Translations under genes and position numbers: made by a program | The notes under the pieces: model-generated | What the model was told of the DNA's origin: nothing | The model's database searches: none | What the model saw: the letters and a program-made list of their open reading frames with translations, nothing else | Origin: a bacterium | GTDB lineage: Bacteria > Sysuimicrobiota > Sysuimicrobiia > Sysuimicrobiales > Segetimicrobiaceae | Length of the DNA: 64,000 nucleotides | NCBI GenBank assembly: GCA_035307765.1 | Contig: DATGHU010000026.1 | Span: 170,099-234,098, forward strand | Reading direction: 5' to 3' | Shown: positions 35,870-45,016 of the stretch, in pieces | Layout of the letters: each line of letters starts with the position of its first letter | Position numbering within the stretch: position 1 is the stretch's first letter

Positions 35870-36946
35870 TCAACTTGGCCTGCTCGCCATTTCTGGCTCA
35901 GGTGCCTCTTCGGATGAACTTGATAGACGCGCGGGCCCCGGAGTTATATATGTCATAATGTGCCAGATCATAGCGAACCCTACTATTAATCCCTGCAATA
36001 TGCTACGGCTTGCTCCCTTAGACTGTCCCACTCGGCGGCGGAAAGTAATTGGAATCTCGATGATAGCAAGCTTTCTAGCCAGTGCAATGAGCATCATATG
36101 AAGCGAGAAATGACTTCCTCCAACAACGAGATCGGGAAGAATCCGCTCGAGTGCCCCCCGGCGGATCACTCTGAAGGTACAACCCACGTCGCTTAGGCGA
36201 GCCGCTCCCAGGAACTGCGAGTTCCAGAATCTGAGGCGCAACAAGGTACTAATGACAACATTCCCCCAAATGAAGAAATGATCCATCTGAGAATCTTGCT
36301 CCGCCAAACCAGGGACAACCCTGGTCCCTATGACCATGTCTGCTTGATTGATATAAGCTAAAAACTTCTGCAAATCGGCGGCTGAAAAGGTCCCGTCCCC
36401 CTCGGTCAGGACAATGACCTCAACACCTGGGACTTTTAGAGCTTCTTCAAGCCCCCTAATACAGGCATAGCCATATCCTTGGCGGGTCTCTTCGACAACG
36501 CTTGCGCCCGCAGCCTCGGCCTGGGCTGACGTTCTATCACGGCTATTATTGTCAATTACTATAACTTTTTCCACCTCGGGACGAACTTTGAAATCTCGGA
36601 CTGCGTCACCAATGGATGGTGCATCATCGTACGCAGTCATCGCCACTACGACTTGGGTTGAACCGGATTCGGCCCAAGCGTCGATTGGTTGCCCGCACCG
36701 ATGGTTATGATTTAGGACTTGAGCTTTTCTCATCAATCGCGACTTTGTAATTATAACGACACTAATGGCCAGCAAACTAAAAATACCCCAGAAAAAGAAG
36801 TCTGCAATGAAAATCTTTGCACGATCCAAGAATACTAGCCAATCGGGAGTGCGGGGATGGATGAAGTATAGGAACGTCAAAAAGGGATGCAAGAGTGCCC
36901 CAATTAGCGCCAGCATGACTACAAGGAAGGCTACATAAACCAACAT
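35870..36946 (-). CDS. GT2-family membrane glycosyltransferase (dolichyl-phosphate-sugar synthase-like)
   Basis: 358 residues. Two N-terminal membrane segments are followed by a GT-A domain: VVVAMTAYDDAPSIGDAVRD, KVIVIDNNSRDRTS, and VIVLTEGDGTFSAADL with an Asp-Gly-Asp-like motif. SDVGCTFRVIRRGALERI and EIPITFRRRVGQSKG follow, as in DPM1/ArnC-like enzymes. It may make a polyprenyl-phosphate sugar for the GT-C enzyme at 26437-29184; that is inference. It is the outermost GC-poor gene before composition rises again. Confidence 0.88.
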   Translation of the reverse strand: MLVYVAFLVVMLALIGALLHPFLTFLYFIHPRTPDWLVFLDRAKIFIADFFFWGIFSLLAISVVIITKSRLMRKAQVLNHNHRCGQPIDAWAESGSTQVVVAMTAYDDAPSIGDAVRDFKVRPEVEKVIVIDNNSRDRTSAQAEAAGASVVEETRQGYGYACIRGLEEALKVPGVEVIVLTEGDGTFSAADLQKFLAYINQADMVIGTRVVPGLAEQDSQMDHFFIWGNVVISTLLRLRFWNSQFLGAARLSDVGCTFRVIRRGALERILPDLVVGGSHFSLHMMLIALARKLAIIEIPITFRRRVGQSKGASRSILQGLIVGFAMIWHIMTYITPGPARLSSSSEEAPEPEMASRPS

Positions 36947-37495
36947 GGTCCCTATTTCCCCAGACTCCTTTATTCATTTCGGAGGGCGGAGGTCTGGATC
37001 GGACCCAGATATGATCCTTCCCCGCCCTCGATGTCAGGTGTTTCCATGTGTGATGAGCAATTCCTCTCGACTATCCAATGTGGAGTCACCTTGCAGAAGG
37101 TGACAATGTACTTTGTATATTTTGCGCTTCGGGGACTCCGTTTGAGTAGGATAGAGGGTCTTTGGTGGATCTCTGGAAGACCGTGCGTTGAGCCTTCAAT
37201 TGGCTGGGCCAAACCCTTTCACCAGGCGATCATCTATCGACAGGCGCAAGCTAGCGCCATTCGAGCAACAAACAAAACATATCCGCATTAGCTGCCCGCA
37301 TGCGGCGGTCTCGTTATCACGTCTATAGTATTCGACAAATCTGGGTGCCTGCAAGGGTCGAGTTCGGGCAGACAAATAACAGCCTGAACTAATTAGGAAG
37401 GCGATCGGGCTTCCGGCGCGCATTTGTTTGGGAGGAGTTGACCTGCGTCTCCAAAAACAGCAACGTGGCCGCCTGAGGCCTTTGGGAGGTGATTA
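36947..37495. other. Regulatory-size spacer before the peptide gene
   Basis: About 550 bases. A plus-strand 86-codon frame at 37031-37291 is open but has no ribosome binding site. A weak sigma-70-like pair, TTGCAG (37091) and TGTATA (17 bases on), may be a promoter. TTGACC lies at 37438, 53 bases before the peptide ATG. I see no known RNA element. Confidence 0.35.
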
Positions 37496-37672
37496 ATGTT
37501 CAGAGGATTCGCAATTCTGTGTTTTGTGGCAACAATGCTGCTCGTGAACTTTCCGCTAACGGTCAGTGCAGGACAGGATGGACCGGGGCAGTCAATTAGA
37601 ATCGGGGGCATTCACGCGCATGAAGGTGTTCCCCCGCTTAAGCCGTTCGGTCAAGACGGGCCTGGGCAGTAG
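37496..37672 (+). CDS. Secreted 58-residue peptide, candidate signalling pro-peptide
   Basis: ATG at 37496 has GGAGGT five bases upstream, one of the best ribosome binding sites in the window. The product opens with a signal peptide (MFRGFAILCFVATMLL and on, ending in TVSA, a signal-peptidase-like site). The mature part is about 33 residues. The heptapeptide GQDGPGQ occurs twice, as the first seven residues after the predicted cut and as the last seven, with 19 residues between. No Cys is present. The next gene, 153 bases downstream on the same strand, encodes an HTH-TPR regulator of the type that binds peptides. I know no family for the peptide; a pheromone or matrix peptide is inferred. Confidence 0.7.
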   Translation: MFRGFAILCFVATMLLVNFPLTVSAGQDGPGQSIRIGGIHAHEGVPPLKPFGQDGPGQ

Positions 37673-37825
37673 TCGGGGTTGTTTGGTTAGTCAGCATTTA
37701 GCCCGGCATGACAGTACTGATTAAACTACACCAGGCGGCCATCCCCTCCACTTAGATGGATGCTGGGACCAAATAAGGGCACTCATCCCAAAAGTGCAGA
37801 TATACGTAGAGGGACACCTATTCCG

Positions 37826-39217
37826 ATGTCAACCCTTGGGAAGCGAATCAAACGGGCACGGCAGGCAGTAGGGCTGACCCAAGAAGAGTTGGGGGGCCCA
37901 GAGCTGACTAAGGGATTCATTAGCTCGCTTGAGCACGACCGAACCAGGCCGTCAGCGGCGACGCTAGTGCGCCTAGCGGCGCGGTTGGGTCGTCGCGTCT
38001 CCTACTTTCTTAACGGCGAAAGCGTCGTGTCGGAGAAGGTCCTGGCTCTACTTGAGAACCAAGGGCAAGGTGAGCTCGCCCGGGGTGAGTACAACTCTGC
38101 GCGTGATGCATTCGGCGAGCTCGCCGAGTTGGCAACGGCGTGCCGGAGTGAAGTGATGAAGGCACGGGCGGAACTGGGGCTTGGGGAGACCGAGCTTGGC
38201 GCAGGACGGCATTGCGAAGCGCGCCCGTACTTCGACAACGCGCTCAAAGCAGGACGAATGACAAAGGATCCTCTGACTGAGTGCCGGGCGCTGTATGGGC
38301 TAGGCCTGGTGGAATATCACCAAAGCGACTTCTTGCAGGCGGTGACGCTGCACGAGGAAGCATTGGTGGTGCTGACCAGGTTGCGCGAGCCTGAGACGTT
38401 GCTGGAGGGCGAAATCCACCTATATCTCGGTACCGCACTCATGCGTCTCGGGCGCATGGAGGAGGCAGTATGGGCATTCACGCGAGCGCGTGATCTGTTC
38501 AGCGAACCGGCGCAGCCCCAATGGGCTGGACAGGTGCTAACGGCTTTGGGCGAGATCTCCGCGAAGAATGGTGATTGGAAAGGTGCGTTGGAGTTGTACG
38601 AGCGTGCACTAGTGCTCTTTCGGCAGTGCGATGAAGGTAGCGCGGCAGCGCACGTACGAAGTGACCTGGGCCTCCTGCTCCTCGAAAGAGGTCGCCCGCA
38701 AGAGGCACTGGAACACTTCGGAGCAGCCCTCACCATTAGGGAACGGCTTAAGGACAGAGCGGGCGAGTGCCGGGTTTTGACCGAGCTAGCGCGGTGCTAC
38801 TTCGTCTGCGGGGATTTGGTGCGAGCCGAGGAATACGCAAACCGGGCGAGCGTTAGCAGTCGGGAGATCGGTCAGCCGGAAGCAGAAACTCGGGCGCGGA
38901 TCGTCCTCGGGATGGTCGCAGCAGATGCGGGAAACATTGAGGAGGCGGAAAGGGAGATTCTGGCTGCCCAACAGCAGTCTCGCATGTTGGGAATGATCCC
39001 AGACCTCGTGGCAACCTGCTGCGAGCTTGGGTGGCTGGCAAAATGGCGAGGAAGATATAAGGAGGCCGAGGCGAACTATGAACAAGCCTACGAAGCACTT
39101 AAGGCGGTAAAGCCAAACGACACCGTTGCCGTGCTCCATTTGGCCGATCTAGCAGGCCTCCGGGCCAAGTTTGCCCGAGCACAAGATGAAAGGCACCATT
39201 CCCCGCAAGGCGGATAA
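37826..39217 (+). CDS. XRE-type HTH regulator with TPR domain (RNPP-like architecture)
   Basis: About 463 residues. Residues 4-62 are a helix-turn-helix (KRIKRARQAVGLTQEELGG, then FISSLEHDRTRPSAATL). From about residue 85 to the end are nine or more TPR-like helix pairs, for example ALYGLGLVEYHQSDF and AHVRSDLGLLLLERGRPQEA. Rgg, PlcR, PrgX and Rap proteins share this layout and bind short peptides through TPRs. The frame is open from 37760, but the ATG at 37826 begins just before the HTH. A peptide gene lies immediately upstream, so peptide-controlled transcription is the leading idea; a general stress or sporulation-type regulator is the alternative. Confidence 0.85.
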   Translation: MSTLGKRIKRARQAVGLTQEELGGPELTKGFISSLEHDRTRPSAATLVRLAARLGRRVSYFLNGESVVSEKVLALLENQGQGELARGEYNSARDAFGELAELATACRSEVMKARAELGLGETELGAGRHCEARPYFDNALKAGRMTKDPLTECRALYGLGLVEYHQSDFLQAVTLHEEALVVLTRLREPETLLEGEIHLYLGTALMRLGRMEEAVWAFTRARDLFSEPAQPQWAGQVLTALGEISAKNGDWKGALELYERALVLFRQCDEGSAAAHVRSDLGLLLLERGRPQEALEHFGAALTIRERLKDRAGECRVLTELARCYFVCGDLVRAEEYANRASVSSREIGQPEAETRARIVLGMVAADAGNIEEAEREILAAQQQSRMLGMIPDLVATCCELGWLAKWRGRYKEAEANYEQAYEALKAVKPNDTVAVLHLADLAGLRAKFARAQDERHHSPQGG

Positions 39218-39498
39218 ACCACATGATGTAGGAGGCGCTTGTTTCGCAAACGAAATTAGGGGGGTTGAGAACGAGAAGAAACCGCCCCCCACTGTTTCCG
39301 CCGCGCAGTACCGCGTGAGATACGTTACGTTCGCTGCCAAGACCTGAACGCCGGCCGCGGCACCTCGTGGGCAAATCAGGCCGGAGGCACCGGCGATATT
39401 TCATCGGAGTAATCGAGGCTGACAACCTGCTAAAACGCTGACCACTGATGCGCCATGTGCCCCCAGCGGCGGTAACCCGCAGCACAAGATCGCGGGGG

Positions 39499-40836
39499 TT
39501 ACGGGGCGTGTTTTAGGGCTTCGGCGCTTGCCGTCCGCAGCGCCGCCTGCAGCTGCGGGTCCTCGCCGCGCTCCATATCTGCAACGGTCAGTGTGGCCAC
39601 CGCGTCGGGGCTGACCCCGACGTTTTCGACCTCCGCGCCGCCTGGGGTGGTGATCCGGGCGACCGTCACGGACATCCCCCCTTCGGGGAGCGCCACCTCG
39701 ATCGCCGCGCCCAACGCCCCCGCCGTCTTTTCGCCGATAATCGTGGCCCGCCCGTGCTCTTTCAGCGCCGCTGCCAACAACTCGGATGCGGACGCACTCC
39801 CCTGGTCGACCAGCACGACCAACGGGGTCTCGGGAAACGACGGAGCGCCCAGGGTCCGAAGCACGCTCGGGCCGCTGCCGTGTTCAGCGATGCGGGCCAG
39901 ATCCGTCCGGGGCGGCAGGAACAGTCCGCCCACGCGCGCCGCTTCGCTGACGAGCCCGCCGGGATCCCCCCGCAGATCGAGAATGATGGACCGCACCGGC
40001 CCCTGCGCGGCCAGGGCTTCCAACGCCCCGCCCAGCACCCCGCCGGATCCGGCGGAGAAGAGGAACAGCCGCGCGTAGGCGATCCCCGGCGAGATGAACG
40101 TCGCGTAGGCGGGGATCGATGGGATCGGGGCGCGCACCACCGAGGTCTTCACCACCTGATCTCCCCGCTGCAGCACCAGATCCACGGTCGAGCCGATCGC
40201 GCCACGAATCGCGGTGCTCGCCTCCTCGGCGGCCACGTTCTTGAGGGGGGTGCTTCCCGCTTGCACGATTCGGTCGAACCGCTTGAGGCCCGCTCGCTCC
40301 GCCGGCGACCCGGGCAGCACATCCTCCACGAAGATCCACGCCGTCCCGCTGTCGTCCTTTCGAGACGAGATGCGGACGCCGATCCCCGTAATCCCCGGGT
40401 CCCCAATCAATTGCTGACGGCCCTCCTGGAACTGCTGCGGGGGGAGGAAATACGTGTGGCTGTCGTGCAGCGACATAAGCATCGCCTGGGTCGCCGCGTA
40501 GGCCAGCGGCGTCGCCGGCACCGCCCCCGACCCCGCCGCCTGCCGGAACTCCGCCACAAACCCGGACTCTGCCTTCGCCAGCGCCGTACCGACCGGGATA
40601 TCCGGGAGCGCGGCGGCGTCCAGGTGGGTCCCCTGCCGCAGGATATCGATCGCGACATTCAAAGCCACCACCGGGTCCACAGGATCGACATAGTCCCGCT
40701 GGAGCACCCGGAGGGCGGCCACGACGAGCAACCCGTCGGCCGCCTCGGCAGGACGGACGACCCCCATGGAACCGACGGCCAGGACGACCGCGAGGATCAG
40801 AACCATCCACTGCCTGCGCCGTATCCACGCCGTCAT
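39499..40836 (-). CDS. Secreted S41-family (CtpA-like) peptidase with PDZ domain
   Basis: 445 residues. The signal peptide (MVLILAVVLAVGSMGVV) is followed by an N-terminal helical part, a PDZ domain (GIGVRISSRKDDSGTAWIFV then GSPAERAGLKRFDRIV), and the S41 core (SIILDLRGDPGGLVSEA). The nucleophile is in QGSASASELLAAAL. The usual Lys 25 residues after the catalytic Ser is Ala here (TAGALG), although GEKT four residues earlier carries a Lys. The start has GGAGGT six bases upstream. Such enzymes process envelope proteins; it is not clearly linked to its neighbours. Confidence 0.85.
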   Translation of the reverse strand: MTAWIRRRQWMVLILAVVLAVGSMGVVRPAEAADGLLVVAALRVLQRDYVDPVDPVVALNVAIDILRQGTHLDAAALPDIPVGTALAKAESGFVAEFRQAAGSGAVPATPLAYAATQAMLMSLHDSHTYFLPPQQFQEGRQQLIGDPGITGIGVRISSRKDDSGTAWIFVEDVLPGSPAERAGLKRFDRIVQAGSTPLKNVAAEEASTAIRGAIGSTVDLVLQRGDQVVKTSVVRAPIPSIPAYATFISPGIAYARLFLFSAGSGGVLGGALEALAAQGPVRSIILDLRGDPGGLVSEAARVGGLFLPPRTDLARIAEHGSGPSVLRTLGAPSFPETPLVVLVDQGSASASELLAAALKEHGRATIIGEKTAGALGAAIEVALPEGGMSVTVARITTPGGAEVENVGVSPDAVATLTVADMERGEDPQLQAALRTASAEALKHAP

Positions 40837-41077
40837 GCGACCACCTCCAAGATCACCTCAGGGTATCCCATCGGGATCTATACGAGCGTTACGTCGGGCG
40901 GTCGACGGAAAGTCCCGCGCCCGGTAACTTCTCCACGATCCCCGACAATCCTAGCGATCGCGGAGGGCTCAACCGTTCCTCTGCGTATCGCACGCATCGA
41001 GGATTCGAGTGCCGTCCTCTTCCGTCCATGGTGCATTATACCCATGCGCGATGACGGGATCATGACAGCAGCAGCAA

Positions 41078-41101
41078 ACGGCCGCAACCGCCAGCGGCCG
41101 T
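41078..41101 (-). terminator. Hairpin after the agmatinase-family gene
   Basis: ACGGCCGC and GCGGCCGT form an 8-bp stem with an 8-base loop about 30 bases past the stop codon. The minus-strand 3' side continues TTTGCTGCTG, a poor T-run, so termination is only a possibility. Confidence 0.3.
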
Positions 41102-41133
41102 CGTTGGGGGGATGCCCTCCCCCGGCCTCCCGA

Positions 41134-42090
41134 TCACGCGCCGGCCCGGCCGACGGCAATCAGGGCGAGAAATTCGAAGACGAGAGTCGCCGCCAGGAGC
41201 GCCGTGATGGCGGAGGGGTCGTGCGCGGGCAGCACTTCCACCACATCAAATCCGACGAAGGGGATGCCGGTGAGCTGCCGGACGGTGTGAAGCCCGAAGA
41301 TGCTGGTGGGGCCGCCGGCCTCCGGCGTCCCGGTGCCGGGAGCGAACGACGGATCGAAGAAGTCGATGTCAAAGCTCAAGAAGGCCGGACGGCCGGCCAC
41401 GCGCTCGCGGATCGCTCGGGCGACATCGGCCGGCGACATCGAGAGCAGATCCTGCATAAGCACCACCTGAAAGCCGAGCCCGCGGGTCTCGTCCAGATCG
41501 CCGGGGGCGTACTCGCTGCCGCGCAGCCCCACCTGGATCGAATGCGCCGTGTCCAGCAGCCCCTCTTCGCACGCCCGCCGGAACGGCGTGCCGTGGGTGT
41601 AGCGGACGCCCCAGTAATTGTCCCAGGTGTCGGAGTGCGAGTCGAATTGGACGAGCGCCACGGGCGCCCCCCGCCGCCGCACCATCCCGCGGAGCTCGCC
41701 GAGCGTGACGGAGTGGTCGCCGCCGAGGCCGATCGGCACGAGGCCGCCCTTGGCGAACTCCGACCAGCGGTCGTCGATGCTTTGATAGGTCCGCAGAATC
41801 TCGCCCGGAACGGTCGCAACGTCACCGCCGTCGACCACGCGGAGGCGCTCCAGGGCGTTGATCCCGTGGAACTGGTTCGACGGCCGGAGCAGGACCGAGA
41901 TGTCCCGGATCGCCGACGGCCCAAACCGCGCGCCGCTCCTGAAGCTCGCGCCGGTGTCAAATGGGATGCCGACAATGGCGACATCCGCCGCGGAAGCTTC
42001 CGGGGCGGGCGAGTACGGCAAGCGCATGAAGGTTCGGATCCCGGAAAATCGCGGCACCTGGGTCGCACTGGGCAGATCCGCGGCCGTCAT
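41134..42090 (-). CDS. Agmatinase/arginase-family ureohydrolase
   Basis: 318 residues. Metal-binding motifs are GLGGDHSVTLGEL, FDSHSDTWD (D-x-H-x-D), and SFDIDFFDPSFAPGTGTPE with the SxDxDxxDP core. The family hydrolyses guanidino compounds (agmatine, guanidinobutyrate, guanidinopropionate, creatine-like or guanidine itself) to urea. Substrate-defining residues cannot be read by eye. ATG at 42090 is chosen. It is the last gene of the catabolic operon, after a deaminase and sarcosine oxidase, which suggests a guanidino substrate related to creatine or creatinine. Confidence 0.9.
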   Translation of the reverse strand: MTAADLPSATQVPRFSGIRTFMRLPYSPAPEASAADVAIVGIPFDTGASFRSGARFGPSAIRDISVLLRPSNQFHGINALERLRVVDGGDVATVPGEILRTYQSIDDRWSEFAKGGLVPIGLGGDHSVTLGELRGMVRRRGAPVALVQFDSHSDTWDNYWGVRYTHGTPFRRACEEGLLDTAHSIQVGLRGSEYAPGDLDETRGLGFQVVLMQDLLSMSPADVARAIRERVAGRPAFLSFDIDFFDPSFAPGTGTPEAGGPTSIFGLHTVRQLTGIPFVGFDVVEVLPAHDPSAITALLAATLVFEFLALIAVGRAGA

Positions 42091-42524
42091 GCGTCGACCT
42101 CCGGGCGAGCCCGCGGGATGGACCGCGCCACGACGGTCACCGCGCGCGCCGCAACCCACACGACGTCAGCCACCTCGATCACCTCTTGGGCCGCTTTTGC
42201 CATCCGTGGACGCGCAGGCGCCCGCCGGTTCCGTCCTCATCCCGCACGAACCGCCGAGCGTGGGCCGCCCGACGCGACGGCATGCATTCCAAACCCTTCG
42301 CCGAAGCGCCGGCCGGCGGTTGCCGCTCGGAAGACGTTCCTCACGTCGATGCGGACCTCACCCGGCCTGTGGGACCCTCCCCGCTGTTGCCCCTCACCGC
42401 GACGATCTCCTGCCGCCGACGCTGCGCCTCGACGGTCTCGCTCCGGAGCACGAGGGATCGAGTTACGGGCCCGCCGCGGGGTCCCGGCCGCCTCCCTCGA
42501 GGTTCGGCCGGATTGGATCCACGA
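42091..42524 (-). other. Operon spacer, possibly holding a 38-codon coupling ORF
   Basis: The only candidate is a minus-strand ORF whose product begins MAKAAQEVIEVADVV and whose TGA overlaps the agmatinase ATG (ATGA). It has no ribosome binding site. The remaining 300 bases show no gene in any frame that I trust and no strong hairpin. Confidence 0.3.
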
Positions 42525-43778
42525 TCAGCGGGCCCGATGGAGCGTGGACGTCGTCACGGTCTCGGCGACGACCCGCCCGCGAAACAGCACGTACCGACGC
42601 GCCGCGCGCGTGCGGAACGCCTCGGCGAACGTCGGCGCCTCGATGACGTTCAGGCTGGCGACCGCCCCCACCCGCACCCCGTAGTCGCGGAGCCCCAAGA
42701 TGCGCGCGGCGCTCACCGTGCACATCTCCGCCAACGTCTCGACCTCGCCGGGCTGCGTGAACTGCAGGGCGTGCGCGGTGATCTGCCCCACCTCCAGCGG
42801 ATCCGCCTGCCCCCAGCTCGGATAGAAGGTGTCCTTGACGCAGTCCTGCCCAAAGGCGGTGACGACGCCGGCGGCCAGCAGCTCCTTCACCCGCGGCACG
42901 CCCCGCCGGATCGGCTGCCGGTCGAACCGGCCCTGCAGCATCAGGTTCGTCGCGGGGTTGGTCACCACGTTCACCCCGGCGCGGGCCATTAGGTTGATGA
43001 CCTTGGCGGCGTACGGGTCGTCGTACGCCGCGAGCGCGCAGATGTGCCCCGCCGTGACGCGGCCCCCGTAGTGGTGCCGGAGGGTGCGCGCCGCAAGCTC
43101 CGCGAGCGTCCGGGATTGGGGGTCGTCGGTCTCGTCGACGTGCATGTCGATGTCCGCCCGGTACCGGCGCGCCAGGGCAAACGCCGTGTCGATGTGGCGG
43201 ACCGAGTCCGCGGGGGTGTCCTCGTTGTGCGGCATCCCGCCGACCACCTCCGCGCCCGCGCGCATCGCCCTCGCCAGCAGGCGATCGGTCCCCGGGCTCT
43301 TCACGATGCCTTCCTGCGGAAACGCCACGATCTGGATCCGGCACAGGTCCCGGTATCGGCGGCGCGCCTCCGCGACGCCGCGGAGAGGGGTGAGCCCGCC
43401 GATCGGGTCCACGTCGACGTGGGTCCTGATCTCGGTGACCCCGTGGGTGACCGCGAGCTCGATCACGCGGCCGGCCCGGCGGGCCACGTCCTCGACCGTG
43501 TACCGGCGCTTGGCCTCCCACATGATCTCGATCGCCTCGGCGAGCGTCCCGGACAGGTTCGCCCGGACTCGCTCGCTCACCAGCACCTTATCGAGGTGGA
43601 TGTGGGGCTCCACGAACGTCGGCGCGACCAGCCGGCCGTCGGCGGGGATCTCCACCGGGGCCCTCCCGCGGATCGTGGGGGCGATCTGGACGATCCGCCC
43701 GCGCCGGACCCCCACGTCCGCGACGCCCTCGTGCCCCGGAACGCGTCCCCGCCGGACGATGAGATCACACGCCGCCAT
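42525..43778 (-). CDS. Cytosine/creatinine deaminase-like amidohydrolase
   Basis: 417 residues. Amidohydrolase features: EPHIHLDKVL (metal-binding His pair), GMPHNEDTP, DMHVDETDD, TAGHICALAAYDD, and TAFGQDCVKDTFYPSW with the catalytic Asp. This is the CodA-type subgroup (cytosine deaminase), some members of which deaminate creatinine to N-methylhydantoin. Its place six bases after a sarcosine oxidase gene and near hyuAB favours creatinine or a hydantoin-related substrate; cytosine remains possible. The ATG at 43778 is clear. Confidence 0.85.
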   Translation of the reverse strand: MAACDLIVRRGRVPGHEGVADVGVRRGRIVQIAPTIRGRAPVEIPADGRLVAPTFVEPHIHLDKVLVSERVRANLSGTLAEAIEIMWEAKRRYTVEDVARRAGRVIELAVTHGVTEIRTHVDVDPIGGLTPLRGVAEARRRYRDLCRIQIVAFPQEGIVKSPGTDRLLARAMRAGAEVVGGMPHNEDTPADSVRHIDTAFALARRYRADIDMHVDETDDPQSRTLAELAARTLRHHYGGRVTAGHICALAAYDDPYAAKVINLMARAGVNVVTNPATNLMLQGRFDRQPIRRGVPRVKELLAAGVVTAFGQDCVKDTFYPSWGQADPLEVGQITAHALQFTQPGEVETLAEMCTVSAARILGLRDYGVRVGAVASLNVIEAPTFAEAFRTRAARRYVLFRGRVVAETVTTSTLHRAR

Positions 43779-43784
43779 CGCGCC

Positions 43785-44969
43785 TCACCCCTCCCCACCC
43801 GCGGGCGTACCCGGCGAGGGGGCGGTCCTCGACCCGAACCGGCCGAGCGCAAACATCCGGGTCGCCTGGGGCGTGGCCCCGCTCATCGCCAGGTCGGCCA
43901 GGACGTCGCCGACGACGCACGCAAACTTGAAGCCGTGCCCGGAGAAGCCGCAGGCCAGCACGACGTTGGGGTGGGCGGGGTGGCGGTCGATGATGAAGTG
44001 CTGGTCCGGCGTGTTCGTGTACATGCAGGTCGCCACGGCCCGCAGCGTCCCCGGGGCGTCCGGCATCAGCGTCGCCAGGTGCGCCCGGATCTGCGCGACC
44101 TCCGCCTCGCTCACCTCCCGCCGGATCGTCTGCGGGGTGGTGCGCTCCCCGTGCGCGTGGTGAAAGGCGGACTTGATCCCCTGCCCCTCGATGTACGGGA
44201 ACCCCCCCGCCGACACCCCGTCGTCCTCCCACAGGCAGATCGGCACCCGCATGAACTCCTCGATGTGCGCCCGCGGCTCGAACCAGCAGAGCGCCACCCG
44301 CTCCACCTCGAGCGGCAGGGCCAGATCCGGCACCACCCGGTCCGTCCACGGCCCGGCGGCCAGCACCAGCCGGCCCGCCCCGTACGTGTCGCCCGACGTC
44401 CGGACGCGCACCTCCCCAGACGCAGCACTCCACTCCTCCACCGCTTCGTGGAAGCGCAGGTCGGCGCCGCGGCGCCGCGCGGCGTCCAGGTGCGCCGTCA
44501 CGCACCGCTCGGGGTTGAGCAGCCCGGCCTGGGATTCGTAGAGCGCCACGTGCCCCGACCTGAGTCTGACCACGGGGTAGCGCTCGCGCACCTCATCCGG
44601 GGTGAGCGTCTCCACCGGGATGCCGTGCGTGCGCGCGCTGAGCGCCGCCCCGGCAACGGAAGGGACGTCGGGGGGACCGATGTGGAGCGCGCCGGTGATG
44701 GTGAGCAGGGAAGTCCCTGACTCTCCCTCCAGCGCCCGCCAGAGATCGTAGGCCTTGAGCACCAGCGGCACGTAGTCGGGCCCTTCCCAGTACGCCTGCC
44801 GGATGACGCGCGTCCCGCCGTGCGAGGACCCCCGATCGTGCGCGGGACCGAACTGCTCGAGGCCCAGCACGCGCGCTCCCCGGCGGGCCAGATGGTAGGC
44901 CGCGGCGCTCCCCATGCCGCCGAGCCCCACCACGATCGCGTCGTACTCACCCGTGCCCATCGTCTCCAT
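43785..44969 (-). CDS. Monomeric sarcosine oxidase / N-methyltryptophan oxidase-like flavoprotein
   Basis: About 394 residues. The FAD motif GLGGMGSAAAYHLARRG lies near the start, then GSSHGGTRVIRQAY, ATCMYTNTPDQHFIIDRHP with the Cys used for covalent FAD, and GFSGHGFKFACVVG near the C-terminus. These match the MSOX/MTOX family. The enzyme oxidises sarcosine to glycine and formaldehyde with release of H2O2. Position between hyuA and the deaminase supports use in creatinine degradation. ATG at 44969 has a purine run directly before it; ATG at 44960 is a second option. Confidence 0.9.
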   Translation of the reverse strand: METMGTGEYDAIVVGLGGMGSAAAYHLARRGARVLGLEQFGPAHDRGSSHGGTRVIRQAYWEGPDYVPLVLKAYDLWRALEGESGTSLLTITGALHIGPPDVPSVAGAALSARTHGIPVETLTPDEVRERYPVVRLRSGHVALYESQAGLLNPERCVTAHLDAARRRGADLRFHEAVEEWSAASGEVRVRTSGDTYGAGRLVLAAGPWTDRVVPDLALPLEVERVALCWFEPRAHIEEFMRVPICLWEDDGVSAGGFPYIEGQGIKSAFHHAHGERTTPQTIRREVSEAEVAQIRAHLATLMPDAPGTLRAVATCMYTNTPDQHFIIDRHPAHPNVVLACGFSGHGFKFACVVGDVLADLAMSGATPQATRMFALGRFGSRTAPSPGTPAGGEG

Positions 44970-45016
44970 CCCCCCTCTGCCCGTCGAAGGGCCGCGCCCT
45001 GGCCGGCCCCGGCCCA

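Noticed and set aside
37031-37291. An 86-codon plus-strand frame upstream of the peptide gene
   Set aside because: Composition is acceptable, but there is no ribosome binding site and no recognisable domain. A-T-rich spacer can open frames by chance.
39754-42684. A very long plus-strand open frame opposite the protease and agmatinase genes
   Set aside because: It is Arg/Pro/His-rich, has no ribosome binding site and mirrors two genes with clear catalytic motifs on the other strand. High GC alone keeps it open.
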